A program made the translations under genes and the position numbers. Below are positions 51,710 to 61,072 of a stretch of 64,000 nucleotides of DNA, in pieces. The DNA comes from Caballeronia grimmiae (GTDB taxonomy: Bacteria > Pseudomonadota > Gammaproteobacteria > Burkholderiales > Burkholderiaceae). The notes beneath the pieces were generated by a model, which made no database searches, had not been told where the DNA came from, and saw nothing but the letters and a program-made list of their open reading frames with translations. Within the stretch, counting starts at the first letter, position 1. The number at the start of each line of letters is the position of its first letter. The DNA is taken from positions 1 to 64,000 of the forward strand of contig NZ_JFHE01000025.1 in NCBI RefSeq assembly GCF_000698555.1. The letters are read 5' to 3'.

Positions 51710-54073
51710 ATGAATCAGCAAGCCGAAGCCTTTCTCGCCGAAGCGCAATCCGCCGCCGACGCCGCCGGCGATTTCAAGCAGGTCCATGTGTCGCGTCCGC
51801 ACGAGTCGGCGCATCTGCACGTCAGTGGCCGCGCAAGCTATACCGACGACATCCCGCTCGTTGCGGGCACGCTGCACGCCGCGCTTGGCCTGAGCCCGAA
51901 GCCGCACGCGAAGATCGTTTCGATGAACCTCGACGCCGTGCGCGCGACGCCGGGCGTCGTCGCCGTCTTCACCGCCGACGATATCCCCGGCGTCAACGAT
52001 TGCGGCCCGATCATCCATGACGATCCGATTCTTGCGCCGGGCGTCGTGCAATACGTCGGCCAGCCGATGTTCGTCGTCGTCGCGAATTCGCACGATACGG
52101 CGCGCCTCGCCGCGCGTCGCGCGGATATCGCGTTCGAGGACTTGCCCGCCGTGCTCACCGCCGAGGACGCGCGGCGCGCGCAATCGTATGTGCTCAATCC
52201 GCTGAAGCTCGCGCGCGGCGATGCGCGCGGCACGATGTCGAAAGCCACGCATCACGAACGCGGCGCGATGAAGCTCGGCGGACAAGAGCAGTTCTATCTC
52301 GAGGGGCAGATTGCGTACGCGGTGCCGAAGGACGACGACGGCATGCACGTCTATTGTTCAACGCAGCATCCGACGGAGATGCAGCATCTCGTCGCGCACG
52401 TGCTCGGCGTGCAGTCCCATAACGTGCTCGTCGAGTGCCGACGCATGGGCGGTGGCTTCGGCGGCAAGGAATCGCAGTCGGGGTTGTTCGCGTGCTGCGC
52501 GTCGCTGGCGGCGTGGAAGCTGTCGTGCCCGGTCAAACTGCGCCCCGATCGCGACGACGACATGATGATCACCGGCAAGCGCCACGACTTCGTGTACGAC
52601 TTCGAGGTCGGCTATGACGATGACGGCGTGATCGAAGGCGTCGCCGTCGACATGACTTCGCGCTGCGGCTTCTCCGCCGATCTCTCGGGCCCGGTGATGA
52701 CGCGCGCCGTCTGTCACTTCGACAACGCGTACTGGCTGCCTAACGTGGCGATCGAAGGATTTTGCGGCAAGACGAACACGCAGTCGAACACCGCGTTTCG
52801 CGGCTTCGGCGGGCCGCAGGGCGCGTTCGGTATCGAGTACATCATCGACAACATCGCGCGTTCGGTTGGCCGCGATTCGCTTGATGTGCGCCTCGCCAAT
52901 CTCTATGGCAAGACAGAGAACAATCGCACGCCGTATGGACAGACGGTCGAAGACAACGTGCTGCACGAACTCATCGGCGAGCTTGCGGCGACGAGCGAGT
53001 ATCGACGCCGGCGCGAAGCCGTGCGCGAGTTCAACGCCAACAACGAGATTCTGAAGAAGGGCCTCGCGCTCACGCCGGTGAAGTTCGGCATCGCGTTCAA
53101 CGTGACGCACTTCAATCAGGCCGGCGCGCTGGTGCATATCTATACCGATGGCTCCATCCTCGTGAACCACGGCGGCACGGAGATGGGGCAGGGCCTCAAC
53201 ACCAAGGTCGCGCAAGTGGTGGCGCATGAGCTGGGCATCGACTTCGTCCGCGTGCGCGTGACGGCGACCGATACGAGCAAGGTGGCGAATACGTCGGCGA
53301 CGGCGGCATCGACGGGAACGGATCTCAACGGCAAGGCCGCGCAGGATGCGGCGCGTCAGTTGCGCGAGCGGCTTGCGTCGTTTGCGGCGGAGACGTTCGG
53401 CGGCGGCGCGGTATCGGCAGCGGAGGTGCGCTTTGCGAACGATCGCGTGATCGTCGGCGATGACGCGATCCCGTTCGGCGAAGTCGTCGCCAAGGCGTAT
53501 CTCGCGCGCGTGCAGTTGTGGTCCGATGGCTTCTACGCGACGCCCAAGCTGCACTGGGATCAGGCGACGATGCAGGGCCGCCCGTTCTTCTACTACTCGT
53601 ATGGCGCGGCCGTGTCGGAAGTGGTGGTCGACACGCTGACTGGCGAGATGCGCGTGCTGCGCGCGGATGCGTTGCACGACGTGGGGGCATCGCTGAATCC
53701 GGCGCTGGACATCGGGCAAGTGGAGGGCGCGTTCGTGCAGGGCATGGGCTGGCTCACGACGGAGGAACTCTGGTGGAACGATAACGGCAAGCTGATGACG
53801 CACGCGCCGTCCACGTACAAGATTCCGACGGTGAACGACATGCCCGCCGACTTCCGCGTGTCGCTGTTCAACAACCGGAATGCGGAGGACAGCATTCATC
53901 GCTCGAAGGCGGTTGGCGAGCCGCCGCTTCTTCTGCCGTTCTCGGTGTTCTTCGCGATTCGCGATGCGGTCTCGGCTGTGGGCGATCACAAGGTGAATCC
54001 GCCGTTGAACGCGCCGGCCACCGCGGAGGAGATTCTTCGCGCGGTGAATGCGGTGAGGAGCGCGCGGTCATGA
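51710..54073 (+). CDS. xdhB: Xanthine dehydrogenase, molybdopterin-binding subunit
   Basis: 787-residue catalytic subunit. Molybdenum-cofactor and substrate motifs are intact: CRRMGGGFGGKESQSGLFA, SNTAFRGFGGPQGAFGIEY, VNHGGTEMGQGLNTKVAQV, and the catalytic Glu in KAVGEPPLLLPFSVFFAIR. The start MNQQAEAFLAEAQ follows gtgaggatatcga. Its stop overlaps the xdhC start as ATGA. Confidence 0.97.
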   Translation: MNQQAEAFLAEAQSAADAAGDFKQVHVSRPHESAHLHVSGRASYTDDIPLVAGTLHAALGLSPKPHAKIVSMNLDAVRATPGVVAVFTADDIPGVNDCGPIIHDDPILAPGVVQYVGQPMFVVVANSHDTARLAARRADIAFEDLPAVLTAEDARRAQSYVLNPLKLARGDARGTMSKATHHERGAMKLGGQEQFYLEGQIAYAVPKDDDGMHVYCSTQHPTEMQHLVAHVLGVQSHNVLVECRRMGGGFGGKESQSGLFACCASLAAWKLSCPVKLRPDRDDDMMITGKRHDFVYDFEVGYDDDGVIEGVAVDMTSRCGFSADLSGPVMTRAVCHFDNAYWLPNVAIEGFCGKTNTQSNTAFRGFGGPQGAFGIEYIIDNIARSVGRDSLDVRLANLYGKTENNRTPYGQTVEDNVLHELIGELAATSEYRRRREAVREFNANNEILKKGLALTPVKFGIAFNVTHFNQAGALVHIYTDGSILVNHGGTEMGQGLNTKVAQVVAHELGIDFVRVRVTATDTSKVANTSATAASTGTDLNGKAAQDAARQLRERLASFAAETFGGGAVSAAEVRFANDRVIVGDDAIPFGEVVAKAYLARVQLWSDGFYATPKLHWDQATMQGRPFFYYSYGAAVSEVVVDTLTGEMRVLRADALHDVGASLNPALDIGQVEGAFVQGMGWLTTEELWWNDNGKLMTHAPSTYKIPTVNDMPADFRVSLFNNRNAEDSIHRSKAVGEPPLLLPFSVFFAIRDAVSAVGDHKVNPPLNAPATAEEILRAVNAVRSARS

Positions 54074-54561
54074 TGCACGTCGTCTTGTTCGGCGCGGGCC
54101 ACGTCGGCCATGCGCTTGCCAACGTGCTCGGGATGCTGCCGTGCGTCGTCCAATGGGTCGATGCGCGCGACGAGCTGTTCCCCGACGAGGTTCCTGCCAA
54201 CGTCCAGATCGAAGCGACGGATGCGCCAGAGGCTATCGTCGACGAAGCGCCTGCCGGGGCGTATTTCATCGTGATGACGCACGATCATTCGCTCGACTTC
54301 GCGCTGACGCAGCGGATTATGCGGCGCCGGGACTTCGCTTACTTCGGGCTGATCGGGTCGAAGACGAAGCGCGTGAAGTTCGAGCGGAGACTGGTCGAAC
54401 GTGGATTGGCGCCGGAGCGGTTGCAGGAGATGACGTGTCCGATCGGAGTCGAAGGAATCGCCGATAAAGCGCCGCCGTCGATCGCGCTGGCCGTGGCGGC
54501 GGAGGTGTTGCGGGTGCGGGAGGCTGTGCGCGCATCAGTGACGATGCGCGCGGTCGCGTAG
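54070..54561 (+). CDS. xdhC: XdhC-type maturation protein, Rossmann domain only
   Basis: Only the C-terminal half of XdhC is present: the Rossmann motif VVLFGAGHVGHALANVLG begins at residue 5, followed by YFIVMTHDHSLDFALTQRIM, FAYFGLIGSKTKRVKFERRL and ERLQEMTCPIGVEGIADKAP. Known XdhC proteins are about twice as long, with an N-terminal CoxI-like domain before this point that helps bring sulfurated molybdenum cofactor to the enzyme. ATG 54070 has a GAGGAG ribosome site 9 bases upstream and overlaps the xdhB stop (ATGA). Probably expressed as a 163-residue protein; whether it suffices is unknown. Confidence 0.85.
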   Translation: MMHVVLFGAGHVGHALANVLGMLPCVVQWVDARDELFPDEVPANVQIEATDAPEAIVDEAPAGAYFIVMTHDHSLDFALTQRIMRRRDFAYFGLIGSKTKRVKFERRLVERGLAPERLQEMTCPIGVEGIADKAPPSIALAVAAEVLRVREAVRASVTMRAVA

Positions 54562-54591
54562 GAATTTGCGCTTTCGTCGAGCGATGGGGCC

Positions 54592-55509
54592 TCAACCCGC
54601 CACACCCCCCACCCGATACCTCCCCGGCGCGACCCCATACACCTCCTTGAACCGCTTCGAAAAAGCCGCTTCCGACTGATACCCCACCTCAGCCGCAACA
54701 TCCGCGATGCTCTTCGTCGTGCGCGCGAGCATCGTGCTTGCAAGCTGCATCCGCACATGACTCAGCAGCGCGAGCGGCGATGTATCCGAATGCGCCGAGA
54801 ACGCGCGCATGAACGTGGCGCGCGACATCGCCGCTTCCTTCGCCAGCATCTCGACGGTCCACGGTTCGGCGGGGCGTTCGAGCATCGCAATCACCGCTGC
54901 GCCCAATCGCCGGTTCGCCAGCAGCCCGAGCACGCCCGCGAGCGTCGGCTGCCCCGCGAGCCACGCGCGAAGCAGCATCGTGAAAAGCGCAGTGGAAAGC
55001 GCCGCCACGATCGACGGTGCGCCAAGTCCGGCTTCCTCCGCTTCGCGCCGCATTGCGCCGACGAGCGGCGCAAGATAAGGCGCCGAATCGCTCGTGAACG
55101 ATACGTGCACGAAATCGGGCAATACATCGATCAACAGCGCGCGCGGCGTATACAGAAAGCGTCCGCATAGCAGATCCAGCGAAGCCCCCTGCTCGCCGCA
55201 ATTGCTTCGCACGGTGACCGCGCCGTTGTCGCGCGCCTGCATCGGGCCGGAACCGGCGTGCGCGTTTGCATGGATGGAAAGCACGTGTGCATCGCCGCGA
55301 GGCAGAAACAGGATATCGCCCGCCTCCAGCGCGACCGGCGCATGACCCTCGCGCAACACGCGGCATGCGCCGCTCAACACCACGTGATAAACCGCTTCGC
55401 CAGTGGGCGCGGGCGCATGGTCGAGCTCCAGCGGGCCGCTCAGCAGACAGCGCAAATCGAGCGTGCCCGAAAGATGCGCCAGCTGAATCAAACGGTCGAG
55501 AGCGTCCAT
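54592..55509 (-). CDS. AraC-family regulator with cupin sensor
   Basis: 305 residues: N-terminal cupin_6-like domain (YHVVLSGACRVLREGHAPVA, LEAGDILFLPRGDAHVL) and C-terminal AraC helix-turn-helix pair (WTVEMLAKEAAMSRATFMRA, KSIADVAAEVGYQSEAAFSK, FKEVYGVAPGRYR). Converges on xdhC 30 bases away. It may regulate a nearby gene such as the isomerase or its own set, but no target can be named. Confidence 0.9.
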   Translation of the reverse strand: MDALDRLIQLAHLSGTLDLRCLLSGPLELDHAPAPTGEAVYHVVLSGACRVLREGHAPVALEAGDILFLPRGDAHVLSIHANAHAGSGPMQARDNGAVTVRSNCGEQGASLDLLCGRFLYTPRALLIDVLPDFVHVSFTSDSAPYLAPLVGAMRREAEEAGLGAPSIVAALSTALFTMLLRAWLAGQPTLAGVLGLLANRRLGAAVIAMLERPAEPWTVEMLAKEAAMSRATFMRAFSAHSDTSPLALLSHVRMQLASTMLARTTKSIADVAAEVGYQSEAAFSKRFKEVYGVAPGRYRVGGVAG

Positions 55510-55524
55510 ATCGTCACAGCGATG

Positions 55525-56493
55525 TCATTTGGAATCCGCGCTCGCCCACTCGTCGGCGACAACGACCTTCCTGTTCGTCAGCGAATCCGACACGCGTGAC
55601 ATCAACGCGCGCAGCCAGGCGATATCCGTCGATTCATCCGGCTGCGGCTGCGAAAGCTGATAGCACTTGATGCGCGGGAACGGCACCGGCGAATCGAGCA
55701 CGGCGAGCGGCAGCATCGCCGCATAATGCTGCGCGAACCGGCGCGGCGCGGTGAAGATCAGGTCCGACTGGAGCAGCACTTGCGGCACGAGCCCGAAGTA
55801 CGGAATGGTCGTGACGATGCGACGCCGGATGCCCGCCCGCGCCAGGCCGATATCGATCGGATGACGCTTCGCGCCGCTATACGGCGTCGGCGCGAGATGC
55901 GCGGCGAGCGCATAACGTTCGACAGTCAGCGGCTCGCGCGCAAGCGGATGATTCGCGCGCATCAGGCAGACGAAGACATCGGCGAAAAGGTCGTGGCGTT
56001 CGAAACGCGGTTCGGGCTTCGTCCAGTTCGCGACCATCAGGTCAATCTCGCCTTCGTCGAGCGCGCGCTCGTGATCGCGCATCGGGTTCAGCGATTCGAT
56101 CTCCAGCCGCGCATTCGGCGCGGCCTCGCGGAAGGCGGCGACGAGCGTCGGCATGAAGAAATCGTTCAGGTAATCCGGCGCGGCGATGCGAAAAGTGCGG
56201 CGAGAACTGGCGGCATCGAAATCGCCGTGCGGCGTCGCGACGAACTCGACCTCGCGCAACGCGCGCTGCGCCGGAGCGAGCAGCGTCTCGCCGTATTCGG
56301 TCGGCACCATGCCTTGCTTGCCGCGCACGAGGATCGGATCGCCCAGAATCTCGCGCAGACGGCGCAGCGCGGTGCTGATCGCCGGCTGCGTCTGATTCAG
56401 CCGCTGCGCGGTCTGCGTGACGCTGCGCTCCAGCAGCAGCGTGCGCAACACGCGGATGAGCCAGATGTCGAGGGAATCGGCGGGATCGTTCAT
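55525..56493 (-). CDS. LysR-family regulator
   Basis: 322 residues: LysR helix-turn-helix (WLIRVLRTLLLERSVTQTAQ, LNQTQPAISTALRRLREILG) and an inducer-binding domain (TFRIAAPDYLNDFFMPTLVA, MVANWTKPEPRFERHDLFAD, VPQVLLQSDLIFTAPRRFAQ), the plan of NodD/aromatic-type LysR proteins. ATG 56493. It is 15 bases upstream of the AraC gene on the same strand and 146 bases downstream of the isomerase gene. Confidence 0.9.
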   Translation of the reverse strand: MNDPADSLDIWLIRVLRTLLLERSVTQTAQRLNQTQPAISTALRRLREILGDPILVRGKQGMVPTEYGETLLAPAQRALREVEFVATPHGDFDAASSRRTFRIAAPDYLNDFFMPTLVAAFREAAPNARLEIESLNPMRDHERALDEGEIDLMVANWTKPEPRFERHDLFADVFVCLMRANHPLAREPLTVERYALAAHLAPTPYSGAKRHPIDIGLARAGIRRRIVTTIPYFGLVPQVLLQSDLIFTAPRRFAQHYAAMLPLAVLDSPVPFPRIKCYQLSQPQPDESTDIAWLRALMSRVSDSLTNRKVVVADEWASADSK

Positions 56494-56639
56494 GGCTTGG
56501 GGCAAGAGACCGGAAGGCGCGGCGCGCGCATCGTCATCACGCGCGCCACGCCGCAACCGAAGTTAACCGCGTTCCGATTTTTGACGCCATAGCGCACGCC
56601 CTATGCGCGGCATCGGCCGATTGCGTCGCTCGGCGCGCC

Positions 56640-57320
56640 CTATGCCCCGATTTCGGCCGCGTTGCCGAAGTCCGCTTCCTTCGGCGCCATCGGCAGATTG
56701 CTGATGCGCTTCACTTCCGCGGCGTCGAGCCAGTTCGGCGAACGTGCGACGTACAGCACCATCGGCAAGGTGTCTTCGCCCCAGAAAATCTGATCGTTGA
56801 CGATGAACGTCGGCACGCCGAACACGCCCATCGCGACGGCGCGGTCGTTGTTGTCGCGCAGCTTCGCCTTGAGGTCTTCATCGTCGATGCGCGATTCCGC
56901 CTCCGGCATGCCGACGTGCGCGCACAGCGCGTGAAAGCCTTCCGGCGTCGACGGATCGCGTCCTTCGCGCCAGATGAAGCGAAAGATGTTGCGCACGACG
57001 GTGATATCGCTGTCCGCGAGCACCGCGAGCCGCAGCGCCTTGGCCGGATCGAACGGATGCGCGGGCGGCATCCGGAACGGAATGCCCAGCTGTTCGGCGC
57101 GAAAGAGCGCGTGCCGGTACGTAAAGACGCGCTTCGACGGAATGGTTGCGGCGTGCGGCTGCTTCCAGCGGTCGAGCAGCTTGAGCAGCTGCACGGGCAC
57201 GAACTCGAACGGGATGTCGGGCCACTTCTCGTGTTGCTCGAGGAGCAGGTACGAGAACGGCGAGATGAAATCGAAGAAAAAGTACGGCCGACCGTCAGTG
57301 GTCGAATGCGGGGCACTCAT
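56640..57320 (-). CDS. 2-hydroxychromene-2-carboxylate isomerase-like DsbA-fold protein
   Basis: 226 residues, thioredoxin/DsbA fold of the kappa-GST group. The catalytic Ser motif FFFDFISPFSYLLLEQHEKW is at residues 14-33; the GSH-binding region VFGVPTFIVNDQIFWGEDTL is near the end. Such enzymes isomerise HCCA during naphthalene breakdown or act as glutathione transferases. ATG 57320 follows an AAGGAG ribosome site. No naphthalene genes are near, so the actual substrate is unknown. Confidence 0.88.
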   Translation of the reverse strand: MSAPHSTTDGRPYFFFDFISPFSYLLLEQHEKWPDIPFEFVPVQLLKLLDRWKQPHAATIPSKRVFTYRHALFRAEQLGIPFRMPPAHPFDPAKALRLAVLADSDITVVRNIFRFIWREGRDPSTPEGFHALCAHVGMPEAESRIDDEDLKAKLRDNNDRAVAMGVFGVPTFIVNDQIFWGEDTLPMVLYVARSPNWLDAAEVKRISNLPMAPKEADFGNAAEIGA

Positions 57321-57525
57321 GTCGTTTCTCCTTGCTTTTTGCGCGCCTGGCGCTGGCCTCGTCGCCTGCTGCCGCTCATCGCCGCTCATCGTCCGATCGT
57401 GCGGGTGTCGCGAGCTTCGGCCAGCTTCGTCAGGCGCGGGCGTCGTGTCCTGCATTCTTCGTGGCCAAAAAAGCGCCGCGTGTCCTTCCGGCCGCGTGCA
57501 CTTTCCACGGCCGAATGATTCGATA

Positions 57526-59022
57526 TTACGTGCTGCCTTGCTCCGTGTCTGCACGCGAAGCAGCCCTCGACGCGGCAAGACGCTCGCGCGGCTGGCCAGC
57601 ATGGGCATCCGCGTCCGCATCTGTGTCGCTCGCGGCGATGGCCGCGTGCGCGAGCCGCGCGCGGACGAAGCCGATGTGTTCCCGCAGCACATAGAACTGA
57701 TCGGCGAACGCGAGCGGCATCTTCATCCGGTTGACCGCCGATTCGATCGCGTCGATGCGGTCGAGCAGGGCGTCGCGCTGGGCGGTGTCGGGGCCGCTGA
57801 TCGCTTCCCGTTCGATTGCAATCAGCGCGCCATACCAGCGATAGATGCGCGATTTGACGCGCCACCGGTAGAGACCCGGCACGAGCCGCAGCGCCGGAAT
57901 CAGCACGACGATCAGCGGCACCAGCACGACCAGCACGCGATCCGCGAGGCTCGCGACCCAGAACGGCAGCGTGCGATACAGGAAACTCTTGCCCGACTTG
58001 TAATAACGCTCGGCGTTGTCGCTGATGCGGAATTCGTGGACGAGCGGCGCGGGAAACTCGTTGGCCCGTTGCAGCAAGCCCGCGCGGCTGTGGACCTCGC
58101 GTGCGGCCTCGATCAGCAGGTCCGACAGCGCGGGATGCAGACTGTCGCGCGCAACCAGCTCTGCGGTCGGCGCGACCATGTGAACCGGATGCGGCGGCAG
58201 GTTCGCCGCGAGATCGAACGCGCCCATCGGCAATTCGATTTCGGTCAAGTACGGGAAGCGGCGCGCGTAGGCATCGGCCTGGGAGAAATCCATGAAGCGG
58301 ATGCCGGACGTGCGCAGGAGCTTGGCCATCGTCGGCGGCTGGGCGGAATCGCCGGTCAGGAAGACGGCGTCGATCTGGCCGTCTTCCAGCGCCTTGGCGG
58401 CCGTGTCGCCGGCGAGCGGAAGCAGCGGCGTATCGCCGCCCGGCTGAATGCCGTTCGCCTTCAGCAGCGTCAGCGCGAGCAGCCTCGTGCCGCTGCCCTC
58501 CGCGCCGATCGCGAGGCGCTTGCCTTTCAGTTCCGATAATCGCGATACCGGCGCACCGCGATAAAACACCGCGAGCGGCACATACGACACGCTGCCGAGC
58601 GATTCGAGATCGTCGTGCGTGGCGCCCGGCTTCGTCATGCCGCCCTGCACGAAAGCCACATCGATGCCGGAGTTCGGATCGGAGAGCCGCGTAAGGTTGT
58701 CGAACGAGCCTTGGGTTTCCATCACGTTGAGCGTGACGCGGTTGCGCGCGAGGATCGCCTTGTACTTCTGCGCACTGTTCCAGAACGAACTGCCCTTGGG
58801 ACCGGCGGCGATGGTCAGCGCGCTCGGCGGCGCGGGCTGGATCAGGCGCACGGCGAAGTACAGCGCGACGATGCTCACGAGGACGATCGGGCCGAAAGTC
58901 ATCGCCAGGTCGCGCCAGGAGATCGCGACGAAGCGCGCAACGATCTTCGGTTGCGGTCTGCGGCGGGAACTGGAAGTGGCGTCGGACGCTGCGGGTTCCT
59001 TGTGCGCGTCGGGCTGGGTCAT
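57526..59022 (-). CDS. Membrane-anchored TAXI-type TRAP substrate-binding protein
   Basis: 498 residues. An N-terminal anchor helix (MTFGPIVLVSIVALYFAVRLI) precedes a TAXI/NMT1-like periplasmic binding domain (LTIAAGPKGSSFWNSAQKYK, DVAFVQGGMTKPGATHDDLE, KGKRLAIGAEGSGTRLLALT, DAVFLTGDSAQPPTMAKLLR). After about residue 340 come two further helices (WVASLADRVLVVLVPLIVVL) and a cytosolic basic tail. The start MTQPDAHKEP is preferred over an upstream ATG. No TRAP permease is near, so this is probably a sensor or orphan binding protein. Confidence 0.85.
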   Translation of the reverse strand: MTQPDAHKEPAASDATSSSRRRPQPKIVARFVAISWRDLAMTFGPIVLVSIVALYFAVRLIQPAPPSALTIAAGPKGSSFWNSAQKYKAILARNRVTLNVMETQGSFDNLTRLSDPNSGIDVAFVQGGMTKPGATHDDLESLGSVSYVPLAVFYRGAPVSRLSELKGKRLAIGAEGSGTRLLALTLLKANGIQPGGDTPLLPLAGDTAAKALEDGQIDAVFLTGDSAQPPTMAKLLRTSGIRFMDFSQADAYARRFPYLTEIELPMGAFDLAANLPPHPVHMVAPTAELVARDSLHPALSDLLIEAAREVHSRAGLLQRANEFPAPLVHEFRISDNAERYYKSGKSFLYRTLPFWVASLADRVLVVLVPLIVVLIPALRLVPGLYRWRVKSRIYRWYGALIAIEREAISGPDTAQRDALLDRIDAIESAVNRMKMPLAFADQFYVLREHIGFVRARLAHAAIAASDTDADADAHAGQPRERLAASRAASRADTEQGST

Positions 59023-59588
59023 ATCGGTGCTTCGAGTCAATTTGTGCCGAGAGCTTACCCGAACGAGCGACGCGGGCGTTTCGTGCATCGCGGGTCAGCC
59101 GAATGTGACACGCGTATGGACGCGCCGGGCCCTTTGTCCACCCTTGTTGCGTCCGGCTGCTGCCAGCGGGCGCCGCGTCGTTAAAAGCTTTGCGCTAACG
59201 GCCGCGCTGGGCTAAATTGACGTTCGCCGCCGTACGATAAGAATCATTCGTCCGAAACCCGATAGTTGGGCTGTCAGGACACGCGCCGCATCGCTGGCGC
59301 AGACGCGCATCGAGCATGCGCCGTGCGGCTGGACACTCATAGACGAGCCGAGGGCCATCGAGCCCGACCGATCGGCCGAATTCGTTTCTTCGCCAGCCTC
59401 TCGCAGCACCGCATCACAGCATCGCGGCTTCTTCGCCGTGCAATCGTCAGCCAATCGGCATCGACGATTCGCGCGGCCACGATCGCCCGATGCCGTCGCC
59501 TCTTCCCGGGCGATGCGATCCGGTTTGATGTGCAAACGAGCGAAGTAGCAACTGTGCGAAGTCAACAAGCGAAACAAAAGGAGAAACC
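59023..59588. other. 566-base gap between the TAXI gene and the BON gene
   Basis: Divergent control region. A TTGACG at 59217 with an AT-rich gataagaatcattcg just after is the best promoter-like patch and would give the BON gene a leader of roughly 340 bases. The rest, from 59260 to 59550, is GC-rich without a supported coding frame. Confidence 0.35.
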
Positions 59589-59963
59589 ATGAAAGTTGTC
59601 GATCTGTTGAAGGCTCTGGGCGTCGTGGTCTGTGTGGCGGTGGCGTCGAGCGCCTATGCCCAGTCGAGCGATGCGGCGGCCACCACGAGCACCGAAGCCA
59701 GCGCACCGACCAAGGCGCAAAAATCCGCGACCAAGAAGACCGACCGCTCGCTCGGCTATGCCGTGCGCCGCGCGTTGTCGAAAGCGCAAGGCTTCGACGT
59801 GTCGAATGTGTACGTCCGTGCGCGCGGCGGTGCGGTCACGCTGACGGGCACGGTGCCGGAAGGCGCGCAGATCGCGCAGGCGGAAGAAGTCGCGAAGGGC
59901 GTGTCGGGCGTGACGTCGGTGTCGAACAAGCTCTCGCTGAGCGCGCAGAACGGCGGGAAATAA
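59589..59963 (+). CDS. Secreted BON-domain protein
   Basis: 124 residues: signal peptide (MKVVDLLKALGVVVCVAVAS, cut after AYA), a Thr/Lys linker and one BON domain (SKAQGFDVSNVYVRARGGAV, VTLTGTVPEGAQIAQAEEVA, GVSGVTSVSNKLSLS). BON proteins sit in the periplasm or on the outer membrane and help envelope integrity under osmotic stress. A strong AAAGGAG precedes ATG 59589, and a hairpin follows. Single-gene transcript. Confidence 0.92.
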   Translation: MKVVDLLKALGVVVCVAVASSAYAQSSDAAATTSTEASAPTKAQKSATKKTDRSLGYAVRRALSKAQGFDVSNVYVRARGGAVTLTGTVPEGAQIAQAEEVAKGVSGVTSVSNKLSLSAQNGGK

Positions 59964-60001
59964 GCGGCGTATTCCGGCGGGCAGCCGCCGGGAAATGTCG
60001 A

Positions 60002-60034
60002 GCGGGCTCCGGTTTGTCGCCGGGGCCCGTTTTC
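60002..60034 (+). terminator. Terminator of the BON gene
   Basis: Stem cgggctccgg / ccggggcccg (one G-T pair) with a 7-base loop, then TTTT; about 40 bases after the BON stop. Confidence 0.75.
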
Positions 60035-60078
60035 GTTTGCGCTTGCGGGTTTCGTTATCGTTCGATGGATGCCGCCGC

Positions 60079-60852
60079 TCAGTGCGCGACCGCGGATGCC
60101 GCCTCGGCCGCCGATGCCGCGACGGGAGTGGCCGTCGCCGCTGCCTGCGCCTGGCGCTTGCTCTCGGCGGCGCCATCCGATGCCTGAATCGCCGTGGCGG
60201 CCGCGGCGGGCGCCTGCACGACGATCGGCGTCGGCGTGAGTTCGGGCGAAGTCAGCACCAGCGAAGGCACGAGCGGCTTGCTCTCGACTTCGTCGGCCGC
60301 GACGGGCGAACTGCGCGGCACCGTCTTCAGATAGTGGCCCATCAGGTTGAAGAAACGGTCGTAGAACTTGCCCGCCGGCACCGTTTCGCTCGAAATCTTC
60401 ACCATTGCGTCGCTATTGGAGCGGATCGGCAGCGAAAGCGAGCCGAGCACGCTGAGGCCGACACTCGCCGACGTGTCGCTTTTCTTAAGCGCGTAGCCGT
60501 CCTGCACGGCGTTGACGTAGGCAATGCTCTGATTCGCGGTGTTCTCGCCGGGCGTGCAGACCACGTGAAAGGACACCACGGCGTGCGTGTCGGCGTTCGG
60601 CTGGAAATTCTTGGTGGCGTCGACGGTGTCGGGCTGGGCCATCGTCGTGAGGAAGCCTTGCGACAGCAGCGCGCGGCGGGCGGCTTCGCACGTTTCTTTC
60701 ACGGTGGCGTCGAAATTATGCGCGTAGGGACTCACGCCAGAACTGAACAACTCCTGCTGATAGCTCGGGGTGGTGGCGGCGCGACCGCCGCAGGCGGCGA
60801 GGGCGAGTAGAGCGAGGGAGACAACGGCGAGGCGCAACGACGAGATAGGCAT
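60079..60852 (-). CDS. DUF2242-family lipoprotein
   Basis: 257 residues. A lipoprotein signal (AVVSLALLALAACGG, Cys at about residue 22) is followed by the DUF2242 core (SPYAHNFDATVKETCEAARR, TMAQPDTVDATKNFQPNADT, HAVVSFHVVCTPGENTANQS, PIRSNSDAMVKISSETVPAG) and an Ala/Thr-rich tail. Probably anchored in the inner leaflet of the outer membrane; function unknown. ATG 60852 gives MPISSLRLAV; a longer N-terminus would disturb the lipobox. Confidence 0.85.
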   Translation of the reverse strand: MPISSLRLAVVSLALLALAACGGRAATTPSYQQELFSSGVSPYAHNFDATVKETCEAARRALLSQGFLTTMAQPDTVDATKNFQPNADTHAVVSFHVVCTPGENTANQSIAYVNAVQDGYALKKSDTSASVGLSVLGSLSLPIRSNSDAMVKISSETVPAGKFYDRFFNLMGHYLKTVPRSSPVAADEVESKPLVPSLVLTSPELTPTPIVVQAPAAAATAIQASDGAAESKRQAQAAATATPVAASAAEAASAVAH

Positions 60853-61021
60853 GGGCGGCGGCAAAAACGAAATGTGTGACAACGCAGACCCAAATTGTAG
60901 TGCCGCCGGACTGTCCGATGAAAAAGCGGAATCCGAAATCGTTGCGAAATCCGTGGCTTACAGCGAGGTGACTGGCGCGATCCCGTACTGGACGGGCGTT
61001 CGGGCGCCGTTGCAGAAAGCG

Positions 61022-61048
61022 AAAAAGCCCGGCGCGGGAGCCGGGCTT
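61022..61048 (-). terminator. Terminator of the DUF4148 gene
   Basis: Read on the minus strand: stem aagcccggc / gccgggctt, six-base loop, then a T-run. 25 bases after the DUF4148 stop. Confidence 0.85.
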
Positions 61049-61072
61049 CGCTGGCGGCAACGGCCTGTCAAT

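Noticed and set aside
59236..59255. Fur-box-like gataagaatcattcg before the BON gene
   Set aside because: Only partial match to a Fur site and no iron-related gene next to it.
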